A DNA stretch of 64,000 nucleotides from Sediminibacterium ginsengisoli (lineage in GTDB: Bacteria > Bacteroidota > Bacteroidia > Chitinophagales > Chitinophagaceae). The notes under the pieces are model-generated. The model saw only the letters and a list, made by a program, of their open reading frames with translations. It had not been told where the DNA came from and made no database searches. Below are positions 8,794 through 19,328 of the stretch, piece after piece; within the stretch, counting starts at the first letter, position 1, and each line of letters begins with the position of its first letter. The position numbers were made by a program, and so were the translations under genes. The stretch is from positions 1-64,000 of the forward strand of contig NZ_FUWH01000008.1 of assembly GCF_900167075.1 (NCBI RefSeq), written 5' to 3'.

Positions 8794-10590
8794 TTACTTC
8801 TGAGACTTCAGTTCCTGTAAAAATTGACTGATACTGTTAATCGCGAGCCCGTTCTTCATCATCTCGGAAACGCGGGATGCTTTTATCGCTCTTTTTTTAA
8901 GCTCAATGGCCTGTGCCAGTGTGATATCTTTAAATCCGAGCTGCTGAAAAGATTGTATATAAGAAGGCCTTACCTCATTTTTCTCAAGTAATACAAATTC
9001 GTAACAGGACACATTTGTAAACCCGAGCTTTAATATTCCCTGCACATCGGCAGCCGATATGTTGTTATAACGCAGGTAATACAAACTGTCGACCGGAAGA
9101 TTGGCAAGCCCTACATTATGGTAACCCTGGATACTGCCGGCAGAGAACTCCCAGCGTTTCAGTTGCACCAGCCGTTCTACCGTAAGATCTTTTAAACCGA
9201 TGGCCTGATAACCCCTGATAAACGCAGGTGTGATCTTTTCCCTGTATAATTTAACCAGGTTCACGGCACCAGATTTGCCCCAGCCTATATCATAATATCC
9301 TTTTAATACAGCTGCACTGATGCCGGTCTTATTGAACAGCTCAACTTCTTTTACCGAATACGGCGAATAGATCCCTTCATTACTGACCGGTTCCCTGCTG
9401 TTAACAGGAACTGTATTAACGACCGGTTTATTTTCAATAAGTTTTGCAGTAAGGTTAGCAGTTTGTAATTCGTTTGTCTGATCGGGTACGTTCAACATCT
9501 GTTTTTCAGTAACAACGGCAATACCGGAATCTTTACGAAACGTAGTTACAGGTTCAGCTTTTTGCTTTTTTTCTGTTACCGGCGGCTCTGTATGCGTTTT
9601 TACAACAGGATCAGCGAGCGATTGATCAGCCTTTGTTGAAACAAGAGGTATTTGAGCAATTGTGCTAACAGGCTCTTCAACCGAACGGTTAATGAGCGAC
9701 ATCGTGAATAACAATACAGGTATTACTGCAAGGTATTTCCACGACTGGTGCAGTCCCGATCTGCGCTGCCCCATCATAAGTATTCGTTTCTGCAGCAGCG
9801 ACTGGTTATAACCCGACTGGATCCGCAGCAATTCGTTAGGAACTGCAATTTTCAGCAGGTTAAGCTGATAGCTTGTTACATCGTAATGCTGCTCATCCAG
9901 CAGGTTACGGTCGGCCTGGTATTCCAGGTTGGCTTCGATTCTTTTACGCAGCAGCCAGGCAAATACATTGAACCATTGAAAGATCACGAGTAGTTCGGCA
10001 AGCAGCAGATCGATGGTATGTTTTTTACGTGCATGAATTTTCTCATGAGCGAGGATCTGTTCGTAGGTATCCCATTCATATCGACCAGGGTTGATGAATA
10101 CCAGGTTCCAGAAAGAGCCTGGTGACCGGTCTCCTTTTTCTTCCAGTATCGTAATATCATGATCACGGATGGCCTGCAGCGTGAGTCTTTTGTACAGAAC
10201 ACTCAGCAGCTGAACCAGGAAATTCACGCCAAGAATAACCACACCAACCCAATAGATCACAAGCAGCCAGTAACTCCAGCCCCGTTCAGCAGCAGGAGCA
10301 GATACAGATGTTGTGGTCACGGAAGCGGCTGTACTTTGTAAACTATCCATTGTATGAACAGGCAGCTGAACAGGCACAGCCCGGGAGATCGGGATAACGC
10401 CGGGCTCCAGCCTTGCGCGGATGGAAAACTGTTGGGGGATAGTGAATTGCGGCAACACAAAAGCCATTACCACCAGAGAAAGCAGCAGGATCCTGTTCAC
10501 CCCGAAAAATGTTTCCCGGCGCAACAAAACTGTATAGAACAGCCATGCGATCACAATCATCGCCGCAACCTCCAGCAGGTAACCGATCAT
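8794..10590 (-). CDS. BlaR1-family M56 membrane metallopeptidase with 29-residue C-terminal repeats
   Basis: 598 residues. It has N-terminal transmembrane helices, then the zinc protease motif H-E-K-I-H (residues 182-186) with the downstream 'EANLEYQADRNLL' segment typical of M56. A further membrane helix lies near 283-300. In place of a penicillin-binding sensor, the region after residue about 424 holds six consecutive 29-residue units with the pattern G-Y-x-x-[IVL]-G-[LFW]. By analogy with BlaR1/MecR1 it should sense an extracellular signal and inactivate the BlaI-like repressor. Its start overlaps the repressor stop by 4 bp. Confidence 0.87.
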   Translation of the reverse strand: MIGYLLEVAAMIVIAWLFYTVLLRRETFFGVNRILLLSLVVMAFVLPQFTIPQQFSIRARLEPGVIPISRAVPVQLPVHTMDSLQSTAASVTTTSVSAPAAERGWSYWLLVIYWVGVVILGVNFLVQLLSVLYKRLTLQAIRDHDITILEEKGDRSPGSFWNLVFINPGRYEWDTYEQILAHEKIHARKKHTIDLLLAELLVIFQWFNVFAWLLRKRIEANLEYQADRNLLDEQHYDVTSYQLNLLKIAVPNELLRIQSGYNQSLLQKRILMMGQRRSGLHQSWKYLAVIPVLLFTMSLINRSVEEPVSTIAQIPLVSTKADQSLADPVVKTHTEPPVTEKKQKAEPVTTFRKDSGIAVVTEKQMLNVPDQTNELQTANLTAKLIENKPVVNTVPVNSREPVSNEGIYSPYSVKEVELFNKTGISAAVLKGYYDIGWGKSGAVNLVKLYREKITPAFIRGYQAIGLKDLTVERLVQLKRWEFSAGSIQGYHNVGLANLPVDSLYYLRYNNISAADVQGILKLGFTNVSCYEFVLLEKNEVRPSYIQSFQQLGFKDITLAQAIELKKRAIKASRVSEMMKNGLAINSISQFLQELKSQK

Positions 10591-10952
10591 TTCTGATTTG
10601 CTTTAATCAGTTTCAGAATATCTTTCAGCTCTTCTTCACTAACCTTATTCGATTTGGCAAAATGTGCCAGCATTTTGGAATATGAATTATCAAAATACTG
10701 CCCGATAAAATCGCTCGCCGCCTGGTCCTGGTAAACTTCCCTGCTCACCAGCGGCTTATAGCTATGCATGTTGCCAACCGTTTCACGCTCGAGAAAACCT
10801 TTTTCTTCCAGGATCTTGACCATGGTGGCCACAGAATTATAATGCGGCCTGGGTTCCGGCAAATGCGGGATCACATCCCTGATAAAAGCACTGCCAAGGC
10901 TCCAGAACGCCTGCATGATCTGTTCTTCCCGTTTAGCCAGTTTCATCATCAT
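10587..10952 (-). CDS. BlaI/MecI/CopY-family transcriptional repressor
   Basis: 121 residues, standard size for the family. The winged-helix domain reads 'KLAKREEQIMQAFWSLG', then 'PHYNSVATMVKILEEKGFLERE' (recognition helix and wing), then a C-terminal dimerisation region that in relatives is cleaved after BlaR1 activation. Three consecutive ATG codons leave the start uncertain by one or two residues. It is first in the operon, with a matching operator directly upstream at 10974-10991, which implies autorepression. Confidence 0.92.
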   Translation of the reverse strand: MMMKLAKREEQIMQAFWSLGSAFIRDVIPHLPEPRPHYNSVATMVKILEEKGFLERETVGNMHSYKPLVSREVYQDQAASDFIGQYFDNSYSKMLAHFAKSNKVSEEELKDILKLIKANQK

Positions 10953-10968
10953 AAATCATTCTTTACAA

Positions 10969-11011
10969 CAAACCTACTAATCAATTAGTAGTACTCCTAA
11001 TTTAATAGGAT
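10969..11011 (-). promoter_or_regulatory. Promoter -7 box and BlaI-type operators
   Basis: On the minus strand 10969-10976 reads TAGGTTTG, matching the Bacteroidota -7 consensus TAnnTTTG. It overlaps a dyad at 10974-10991 with perfect 8-bp arms CTACTAAT and ATTAGTAG around 2 bp. This resembles BlaI/MecI operators, which contain TACTA/TAGTA arms. A weaker dyad (TCCTAAT/AATAGGA) follows at 10995-11011. Repressor binding here would block the promoter of the repressor-protease-thioredoxin operon. I found no well-spaced -33 element. Confidence 0.65.
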
Positions 11012-11135
11012 ATTTTTTTAAAAAAATATCTTCCGGGGCTATCAATCAATTGAGCATGTTTAAAAAAATGAAAGTTTTTACCGGAAAAGGCAAAAGCTTC
11101 AGGAAATTGCAGCAGGAGTAATAAAACGAAAAACT

Positions 11136-11858
11136 ATGCAATCATTAAAAGGTAAAACGGCGATCATTACCGGCGCCGGAAAAGGATTAGGAAAAGCCAT
11201 GGCACTGGCATTGGCTGCAGAAGGTGTTCATCTCGGTTTACTGGCACGGACAGTAACCGATCTTGAACAGGTTGCTGAAGAAGCAAAACAGCTGAATGCT
11301 GACATCAGAGTGGCTTTCAGCGCAGTTGATGTGAGTAATTACGGTGCTGTTCAGCAGGCCGTTACAACAGTTGCGGGGCAATTGAAGCAGGTTGACATTC
11401 TTATCAATAATGCAGGCATTTTTAAAACAGGCGGTTTTCTGGAATTGCCCGTGTCTGAATGGGAAGAGGTCTTCCGCATCAATGTGCTCGGTCCTTATTA
11501 TATCGTGCACGAAGTATTGCCATTGCTGCAGCAGCAGGGCAGCGGCGATATCATCAACATTGCGTCAACTGCCGGACTGAAAGGTGCTCCACGTATGAGT
11601 GCTTACGGAGCATCCAAGGCAGCGCTGATCAACATGAGTGAAAGCCTGATGCAGGAAGTACGCAAGTCGAATATCCGCGTTACTACTGTAAATCCCAGCA
11701 CCATTGCTACGCCGCTGACATTAAATGCCAGTCTTACTGATGGCAATCCTGAAAAGGTATTACAGCCGGAGGATCTTGCATTCCTGATTGTGCAGCACCT
11801 GAAACTGCCGCAGCGTGCTTTTGTAAAAGATTTCGGGTTATGGTCTACCAATCCTTAA
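11136..11858 (+). CDS. Short-chain dehydrogenase/reductase (FabG-like)
   Basis: 240 residues, classical SDR. The NAD(P)-binding motif is T-G-A-G-K-G-L-G near the N terminus ('AIITGAGKGLGKAMALAL'). The N-N-A-G motif is in 'DILINNAGIF'. The catalytic Ser-Tyr-Lys is in 'IINIASTAGLKGAPRMSAYGASKAAL'. The arginine in 'GLLARTVTD' after beta-2 suggests NADPH preference. It is a single gene, followed immediately by a strong terminator. The substrate is not predictable. Confidence 0.9.
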   Translation: MQSLKGKTAIITGAGKGLGKAMALALAAEGVHLGLLARTVTDLEQVAEEAKQLNADIRVAFSAVDVSNYGAVQQAVTTVAGQLKQVDILINNAGIFKTGGFLELPVSEWEEVFRINVLGPYYIVHEVLPLLQQQGSGDIINIASTAGLKGAPRMSAYGASKAALINMSESLMQEVRKSNIRVTTVNPSTIATPLTLNASLTDGNPEKVLQPEDLAFLIVQHLKLPQRAFVKDFGLWSTNP

Positions 11859-11864
11859 CCATAA

Positions 11865-11893
11865 CAAAGGCCCGGCAAATTGCCGGGCCTTTG
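11865..11893 (+). terminator. Strong intrinsic terminator after the SDR gene
   Basis: A 12-bp perfect GC-rich stem (CAAAGGCCCGGC and its complement) with a 5-nt loop begins 6 bp after the SDR stop and runs into TTTGTTTAT. Confidence 0.85.
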
Positions 11894-12022
11894 TTTATCA
11901 GCCACTATCCAGCTTCAAAACAGGAACAGCTCCCCCACCCCGCCCTCACTTCATTTAGCCATAACTCTTATAACCATCGTTATCAATACATTCACCTTTG
12001 TTTGATATGGATATCCGGACTG

Positions 12023-14411
<2,389 letters not shown>

Positions 14412-14428
14412 AAACCACCCCTTGTCAA

Positions 14429-15352
14429 TCATAGATCCTCATCCGGCCAATCCGGGCCGGGTGAGGACGACAGGGATTCTATTTTTTCAGAAACGGGTTT
14501 CCCCACTTTCATTTCTGCAATCAGCGTGGCAATAATAATCAGGCTTCCGCCAATAAACAGACGCCAGGTAAGGTTCTCCCCCAGCATCAGAAAAGCCGCG
14601 ATCGCTGCAAACACAGGTTCAAAAAGATAAATAATGGCAACACGTTCTGCGCTGATGTATTTCTGCGACAGATTAGATACCGTGTACATATAGGCAGTAG
14701 AGAACAAGGCACAGAAAATTGTTCCGAGCCAGAATGCATTGCTTTGCGGAAACCAGTTGGCAGCAGGATCGATCAAGGCGAGGCCGCCTGTAACCAGTGT
14801 GCAGGTGGCAAACATCGGCACGATCACAGGAAGGATCTCTTTCGATCTTGCATATTTCTCTACCTGTATCAGGTAAACCGCAAACCCGAAAGCACCAGTA
14901 ATTGTATAAACATCCCCGATATTGATGGTGAAATTTTCTTTGATCGAGATCACAAACAAACCCGCCAGTGCAATCAGGGCGGCAAGCCAGATCCTGGGCA
15001 GAACGGTGGTTTTGTAAAAAAACATTTTCATCACCGGTATGATCACCACACTCATACCGGCAACGAATGCACATTGCGATGCAGAAGTATGTTTTATCCC
15101 AAGGGTTTGTAACTGGATACCGAAAACCAACGGAATAGCCAGTGCAGCACCGTGTGCAATCACAGCATGGGTTGCGGCCCTTACGTATTTAAAGAAAATA
15201 ACGGCCAGAACAATGGTTGCCGCCAGGAAACGGTAAAACAGGAATGTGGTTTGGGAAAAGTTTCCCATGGCCATTTTGGTTACAGGAAATGCAATGCCCC
15301 AGAAGGCTGTTCCCAATATCAATAAACCTAAAAAAAGATTTTTCTTCTGCAT
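14429..15352 (-). CDS. EamA/DMT-family transporter
   Basis: 307 residues with about ten hydrophobic helices in two EamA repeats. It starts 'LFLGLLILGTAFWGIAFPVTK', the usual first helix with W-G and F-P-V-x-K. The second half begins after 'EILPVIVPMFATCTLV' and includes 'SAERVAIIYLFEPVFAAIAAFLMLGE', the canonical E-P-V-x-A-x-L-x-G-E motif. Members export metabolites, often amino acids; the substrate is unknown. It lies 34 bp after the GNAT gene on the same strand and may belong to that operon. The last codons contain a strong hairpin. Confidence 0.9.
   Translation of the reverse strand: MQKKNLFLGLLILGTAFWGIAFPVTKMAMGNFSQTTFLFYRFLAATIVLAVIFFKYVRAATHAVIAHGAALAIPLVFGIQLQTLGIKHTSASQCAFVAGMSVVIIPVMKMFFYKTTVLPRIWLAALIALAGLFVISIKENFTINIGDVYTITGAFGFAVYLIQVEKYARSKEILPVIVPMFATCTLVTGGLALIDPAANWFPQSNAFWLGTIFCALFSTAYMYTVSNLSQKYISAERVAIIYLFEPVFAAIAAFLMLGENLTWRLFIGGSLIIIATLIAEMKVGKPVSEKIESLSSSPGPDWPDEDL
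14436..14467. other. Strong hairpin spanning the end of the EamA gene
   Basis: A 13-bp stem with a single T-G wobble (core CCGGCC/GGCCGG) and a 6-nt loop lies within the last codons of the transporter gene, 24 bp past the convergent katG stop. It could end katG transcription, but no T run follows it. Confidence 0.4.
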
Positions 15353-15386
15353 GAAGTCACATTCGTTTTATAACTGCAACCTGTGG

Positions 15387-15938
15387 TTATTGCAGTATTG
15401 AGTTTCTGAGTCCGGCCCATTTATCCCTGCTGATCTCATATACATAGTTCAGTTTTGAAGGCTCCCCGAAATAAGCCACTTCCTGTTCTGCGATCTTATC
15501 TGCACCGATACGACCGATCGCGATCTGGGAGCGGATATTATTGGCGCCGATATGAAAATGCACTTTTGAAACATGCTGAAAAAGATAATCCAGCATCATC
15601 GTCTTAACAGCGCGGTTGATATTCCTGCCCCAATAAGCCGTAGCATAAAACGTGTAGCCAATAAGAACGGTATCTTCTGCTTCATGATAATCATAGATGC
15701 GTGTACTGCCAATCGTTTCACCAGTGGCTTTATGAACAATCCTGAACGCCCCTTCGCTTTTCATGGCGCCATCAAAAAAATTCCGGAACACATCTTTCTG
15801 CCAGCGGTCTTTGTTGGGATGCTGCTCCCAGATCTCAGGATCGGAAGCTACTTTGTATAATACTTCAAAATCCTGTTCCGCCAGCGGGTAAAGGATCACC
15901 GTTTCATTTTCGAGTACCGGTTGTTTATTAAAGCTCAT
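15387..15938 (-). CDS. GNAT acetyltransferase (RimJ/RimL-like)
   Basis: 183 residues. The architecture follows the RimJ/RimL-type acetyltransferases: 'VILYPLAEQDFEVLYKVASDPEIWEQHPN', then the acyl-CoA region 'TVLIGYTFYATAYWGRNINRAVKTMMLDYLF', where W-G-R-N replaces the usual Q/R-x-x-G-x-G/A loop, then 'VHFHIGANNIRSQIAIGRIGA'. The target is unknown. Its start overlaps the stop of a second GNAT gene by 4 bp, so the two are translationally coupled. Confidence 0.88.
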   Translation of the reverse strand: MSFNKQPVLENETVILYPLAEQDFEVLYKVASDPEIWEQHPNKDRWQKDVFRNFFDGAMKSEGAFRIVHKATGETIGSTRIYDYHEAEDTVLIGYTFYATAYWGRNINRAVKTMMLDYLFQHVSKVHFHIGANNIRSQIAIGRIGADKIAEQEVAYFGEPSKLNYVYEISRDKWAGLRNSILQ

Positions 15939-16465
15939 GATTTTTGTATTAAAGTCTTTTTCATCAATATATCTGTCTGTACATCAGCTCCTAACCTGAA
16001 CAGGTGCTGACCGAAAGGTTCAAAACCGTTTTTCCGGTAAAAGCCGATTGCACGGTTGTTTTCTTCCCAGACACCCAGCCACACATACTCCGCATGCATA
16101 GCGCCGGCTACTTCCATCGCTTTTTCATATAATGCCTGTCCTACCTGTTTTCCGTGAAAAGCTTTCAGTACATAAATCCGTTCAATCTCCAGTCCTGCCT
16201 GCTCTTTGAGTTCTGTCTGTGCCTGGCCGCGGTTCAGTTTCAGATAACCGGCAATGGTAGTATCGGACAGGACAAAATAAAATTCCGATTGCGGGTTGTT
16301 CAGTTCGGCAGTTAATTTATCCGATGCAAAACCTTCCTCAAGGTATTGGCTCATATTCGCTTCCGAGTTTACAGGTGCGAATGTTTCATGGAAGGTTTGC
16401 CTGCCGATCAGCTGCAACTGTTCAACATCACTAAGGGTCAGTTTCCTGATGATAAGGTTATCCAT
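15935..16465 (-). CDS. GNAT acetyltransferase
   Basis: 176 residues. Clear GNAT motifs: 'LEIERIYVLKAFHGKQVGQALYEKAMEVA' holds the CoA-binding R/Q-G-x-x-G/A type loop (H-G-K-Q-V-G-Q-A), and 'VWLGVWEENNRAIGFYRKNGFEPFG' is the C-terminal motif common to the PaiA/spermidine-type subgroup. The substrate is not established. It follows the APH-like gene after only 6 bp and overlaps the next GNAT gene, so three or four genes form one transcription unit. Confidence 0.9.
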   Translation of the reverse strand: MDNLIIRKLTLSDVEQLQLIGRQTFHETFAPVNSEANMSQYLEEGFASDKLTAELNNPQSEFYFVLSDTTIAGYLKLNRGQAQTELKEQAGLEIERIYVLKAFHGKQVGQALYEKAMEVAGAMHAEYVWLGVWEENNRAIGFYRKNGFEPFGQHLFRLGADVQTDILMKKTLIQKS

Positions 16466-16471
16466 ACTGCT

Positions 16472-17473
16472 CTATACTTTGTCTTCGTTATTCCAATAAG
16501 CGTTTACCACATATCGTAAAAAACTCGCAAATACTTTCACCTGTGCGGGTTGGCTGAATGCGAAGAACTGATCGTGCGTAGTATGAAAGCCCATGTAGAA
16601 AAGCCAGAAACCGGGAGTAAGATACGGCACCATTCCGAGTTCGGCTTCGCTTATGGTCCGAACGGTGCGGTAACCTTCCAGGAAAGTACTATAATCGTTA
16701 CGGGCGGCTTCAGGCGTTGTTCTTCCGGTGTATGCATCCAGGGCAAGGTGTTGCCAGAAAGACATGATATCGTTTACCAGCCAGCCATCACCCATGAAGT
16801 CAAAATCAAAAAATGTAACAGCATCGCCTTCGAAATGTACATTTTTAGGCAGAAAATCGAAATGGCAGTATCCTTTTGCAAAGGCATTTGTATCAGCATT
16901 GCTTAATTTTTCTGCTGCTTTTTTTGCAACCTTCAGTAACCAGTTATAAGTTTCCGGTTCATCCGCCAATACCGTCTTCAATAATTCCAATGGCCGGGAA
17001 AGTGTTGTGGCTGTATCAAAATGCCACCTGCTGTCCGTTCCCATTCCCTCCGAAACTTTATGAAAACGTGCCATTTCATATCCGAAATTGTACAGCTGCT
17101 GAGGATTCAATGCTTTTACCGTTTGTCCGGGCGCATAACTGAACAATACCGCATAACGTATTCCTTCAGCGGCTTCCAGTTCCCGGATGATCCGTCCGGA
17201 CTCGTCTGCAATCGGGTAAGAAACGGATATACCCGCCTGTTTCAATACGAGCAGCAGTTCAGTTTCTTCCTTTATTTGTTGCAGGTTCCTGTGGGTGGAC
17301 CGGTACACGCGGAGTATAAACCGGCTCTCGGCAGCCTCGGCCAGGTAGGTATCGCCCACTCCCCTGACCAGCAGTTTGCATTGTACATTTTCAATGGCAT
17401 ATTTCTCCGAGATCAGCTCAGCCAGCGCTGCAGGGCAAAGTGTGGAATAAGTGGCGGGGAAAGCGGGATGCAT
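16472..17473 (-). CDS. Phosphotransferase of the APH/homoserine-kinase-II-like family
   Basis: 333 residues with a kinase-like fold. The catalytic Brenner motif is H-F-D-F-L-P-K-N in 'YCHFDFLPKNVHF', and the Mg-binding 'FFDFDFMGDGWLVNDI' follows. The N-terminal lobe includes 'SRFILRVYRS' (ATP lysine/arginine strand). The family phosphorylates small hydroxyl substrates such as homoserine, choline or aminoglycosides; nothing here selects one. It is first in an operon with two GNAT acetyltransferases and possibly the EamA transporter. No resistance role should be assumed. Confidence 0.82.
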   Translation of the reverse strand: MHPAFPATYSTLCPAALAELISEKYAIENVQCKLLVRGVGDTYLAEAAESRFILRVYRSTHRNLQQIKEETELLLVLKQAGISVSYPIADESGRIIRELEAAEGIRYAVLFSYAPGQTVKALNPQQLYNFGYEMARFHKVSEGMGTDSRWHFDTATTLSRPLELLKTVLADEPETYNWLLKVAKKAAEKLSNADTNAFAKGYCHFDFLPKNVHFEGDAVTFFDFDFMGDGWLVNDIMSFWQHLALDAYTGRTTPEAARNDYSTFLEGYRTVRTISEAELGMVPYLTPGFWLFYMGFHTTHDQFFAFSQPAQVKVFASFLRYVVNAYWNNEDKV

Positions 17474-17516
17474 ATCCCAAAGATATTGTAATATCGCCCG
17501 CTGACGGATAACAGTT

Positions 17517-17538
17517 CACAGGTGTTCGGAAGATATTT
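17517..17538. repeat. Solo IS4-like terminal repeat
   Basis: This matches the reverse complement of the IS right end at 315-336 in 21 of 22 positions, but no transposase gene is adjacent. It may be a relic end or the edge of a non-autonomous element, followed at once by the dispersed repeat at 17566-17842. Confidence 0.5.
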
Positions 17539-17565
17539 CGATTCTTTAAGTCGGTTCAAGTTCGT

Positions 17566-17842
17566 TGCTTTCGGTCGCTCAGGCCGTTGGGCCTCGTCTT
17601 TCTTCTCTCGCTGTTGTCTCCCGAAGGGGGACTCAGCGCATCACGCCTTGCGATTTCCAAAGCTGCTTATAGATTTTAACCTTCAGACGGTGCAGGCATC
17701 TGCGTCGCTCCCGGCCGCCGGGCACCGAACCCAAAGTGTCTCTGCAAAGACTGGTATGGTTAACTGTATCGGTTTTATAACCATCTCCCATGTCTCCCGG
17801 AGGGGTTCAGCAAAGTATCACTTGCTATTTTCCGGACTGCAT
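17566..17842 (+). repeat. Degenerate copy of the intergenic repeat family of 36.1-37.5 kb
   Basis: This fills most of the 374-bp gap before the effector-binding gene. It contains the same modules as the later array: a GTCGCTCAGGCC-GGGCCTCGTCTTT block (17571-17600), a core beginning TCTCCCG (17627) with the shared GGACTCAGCGCA stretch, and a GTCTCTGCAAAGACTGGTA block near 17735-17755. A second TCTCCCGGAGGGG core starts at 17793. The order of modules differs from the array. Long open frames through it look accidental. Confidence 0.6.
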
Positions 17843-17848
17843 TTTTCG

Positions 17849-18304
17849 TCAGGAAAGATAAATATCAACAGTAGCATCACTCCAGTCCCTGCTGCGCTCA
17901 TCGTACACTTCAAAATCATAGCGGTAACCCCGTTCGAGATCAGATTTCCATATTTTTTTCCATTCTCCTGCCACACAATCAGGCATTGTCCCCCGGGCTA
18001 CGATATGCCTGTATTCACCTGCCGGAATGAAAAGATGATCCATATCGCCAGGAACTGACGCTGCCTCTTTCACCAGGCAACCGATAAAATAGGAATAGGG
18101 CTGGGTATGATCACCCTCATACTCGAAGTATACGGCATAAATATCATCGTTTACCTTTTCGTGAATGCGTTCTGCATAATTACCTTTTTCAAAGGCCTGC
18201 CAGTGATTCCCGCAATCGATGCCTGAACGCCCGTTGGCATTGGTTGTTTTATCTTTCAGTTTGAGTCCGGCCAGGTGAAACCCTGCGAATGTGGCAGATG
18301 GCAT
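17849..18304 (-). CDS. Effector-binding (GyrI/AraC-type small-molecule-binding) domain protein
   Basis: 151 residues, a stand-alone effector-binding domain of the GyrI/Cass2 type. Supporting features: 'FAGFHLAGLKLKDKTTNANG' at the start, a 'DDIYAVYFEYEGD...YSYFIGCLV' strand pair, 'LFIPAGEYRHIVARGTMPDCVAGEWKKIW' and the C-terminal 'DFEVYDERSRDWSDATVDIYLS'. No DNA-binding domain is present. Such proteins bind drugs or small cationic ligands. It stands alone, with repeat DNA on one side and 83 bp to the next gene. Confidence 0.75.
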   Translation of the reverse strand: MPSATFAGFHLAGLKLKDKTTNANGRSGIDCGNHWQAFEKGNYAERIHEKVNDDIYAVYFEYEGDHTQPYSYFIGCLVKEAASVPGDMDHLFIPAGEYRHIVARGTMPDCVAGEWKKIWKSDLERGYRYDFEVYDERSRDWSDATVDIYLS

Positions 18305-18387
18305 TGTTGATGATTGAAGTAATGATTAAATATTAAATTAACGAAGCATTCAGATACAAACGATCCTGGCGGAAATGCGCTGATGTA

Positions 18388-19266
18388 TTATTTCATGGCC
18401 ACCAGCAAGCTACGCCCATAGAAATGCTCCGGATATTTTTCGTGAAAATCACCCAGTGGCATGGTCTGTTCTTCTACATTCCGGAAGCCTGCATCACGGA
18501 CTGCCCTTAACAGTTCTTCCTTTGTGAACCAGAAAGACCGGTGATTGGAATAAGCTGTTTGGATTTTGCCTTCTACTTTTTCGCGGCTGATATCTTTATC
18601 CCATTCTCTGTACCAGCGACCTGCATAGCCTTCATTCCTTGTCAGCCATCCTAACTTGGTGCCTTTGATATGGGATGCGTATGAAGGCGTGCTGCTCCTC
18701 TCATCTGCTGTTATACCGATCTCCTGGTAAATTTCGCTGATATTCTTTTTTTTCCTGCCGGGGCGCAGTTTTTTCCTCAGCCTGGTTATTTCGGACCTAA
18801 CATCATAAGCCAGGTCGAACCCCGGAGCGTAAAAAGAATACAGGACAAGCGTATGACGGGTCTGCCTGTACAACATTTTCAGGAATTCGGCGGGCTGATC
18901 AAGATGATACAGAATACCTGTACATAATACGAGATCGAATGTGCCGTAACGTTCAAGATTACGGACATCGTCCAATACAAAATTCAGATTATTGAGGCCT
19001 GTAGTAAATTTTACAAAATTGGCATTGATGAGATTTTCTTTCCTTGCATCGATCCCTAATGTATCAAAACCCATCCGGGCCAGTTCTACCGAGAAGCCAC
19101 CTTCGAGACAGGCAAGATCTACCGCTTTCAGATTTTCTGCCTGCGGCAGTTGCTTTTTTATCGTGGTTCTGATAGCCTGCATAAAAACGGTATCTGCAAG
19201 GAGCATGTTGTCGCCACGGGTTTTGCGACCATCTGCCAGTAAGATATTGTGTGCTCTGAATTGCAT
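18388..19266 (-). CDS. Class I SAM-dependent methyltransferase
   Basis: 292 residues. The SAM-binding motif I region is 'LKAVDLACLEGGFSVELARMG', followed by the acidic residue in 'DTLGIDAR' and motif II/III segments 'FDLVLCTGILYHLDQPAEFLKMLY'. The 'CTGILYHL' part resembles tRNA-wobble and small-molecule methyltransferases. The C-terminal region (HRSFWFTKEELLRAVRDAGF) is typical of the broader Methyltransf_11/25 group. It lies 62 bp after the HprK-like gene on the same strand and they may be co-transcribed. The substrate is unknown. Confidence 0.83.
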   Translation of the reverse strand: MQFRAHNILLADGRKTRGDNMLLADTVFMQAIRTTIKKQLPQAENLKAVDLACLEGGFSVELARMGFDTLGIDARKENLINANFVKFTTGLNNLNFVLDDVRNLERYGTFDLVLCTGILYHLDQPAEFLKMLYRQTRHTLVLYSFYAPGFDLAYDVRSEITRLRKKLRPGRKKKNISEIYQEIGITADERSSTPSYASHIKGTKLGWLTRNEGYAGRWYREWDKDISREKVEGKIQTAYSNHRSFWFTKEELLRAVRDAGFRNVEEQTMPLGDFHEKYPEHFYGRSLLVAMK

Positions 19267-19328
19267 GCGGGGTTCTAAGTTACATCATCAGCGGGCAATA
19301 TTATCCAACATCTTTTTCGAGACAGTAC

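Noticed and set aside
17522..18058. 178-codon plus-strand frame over the intergenic repeat
   Set aside because: It runs through repeat DNA and then antisense through the effector-binding gene. No homology is seen.
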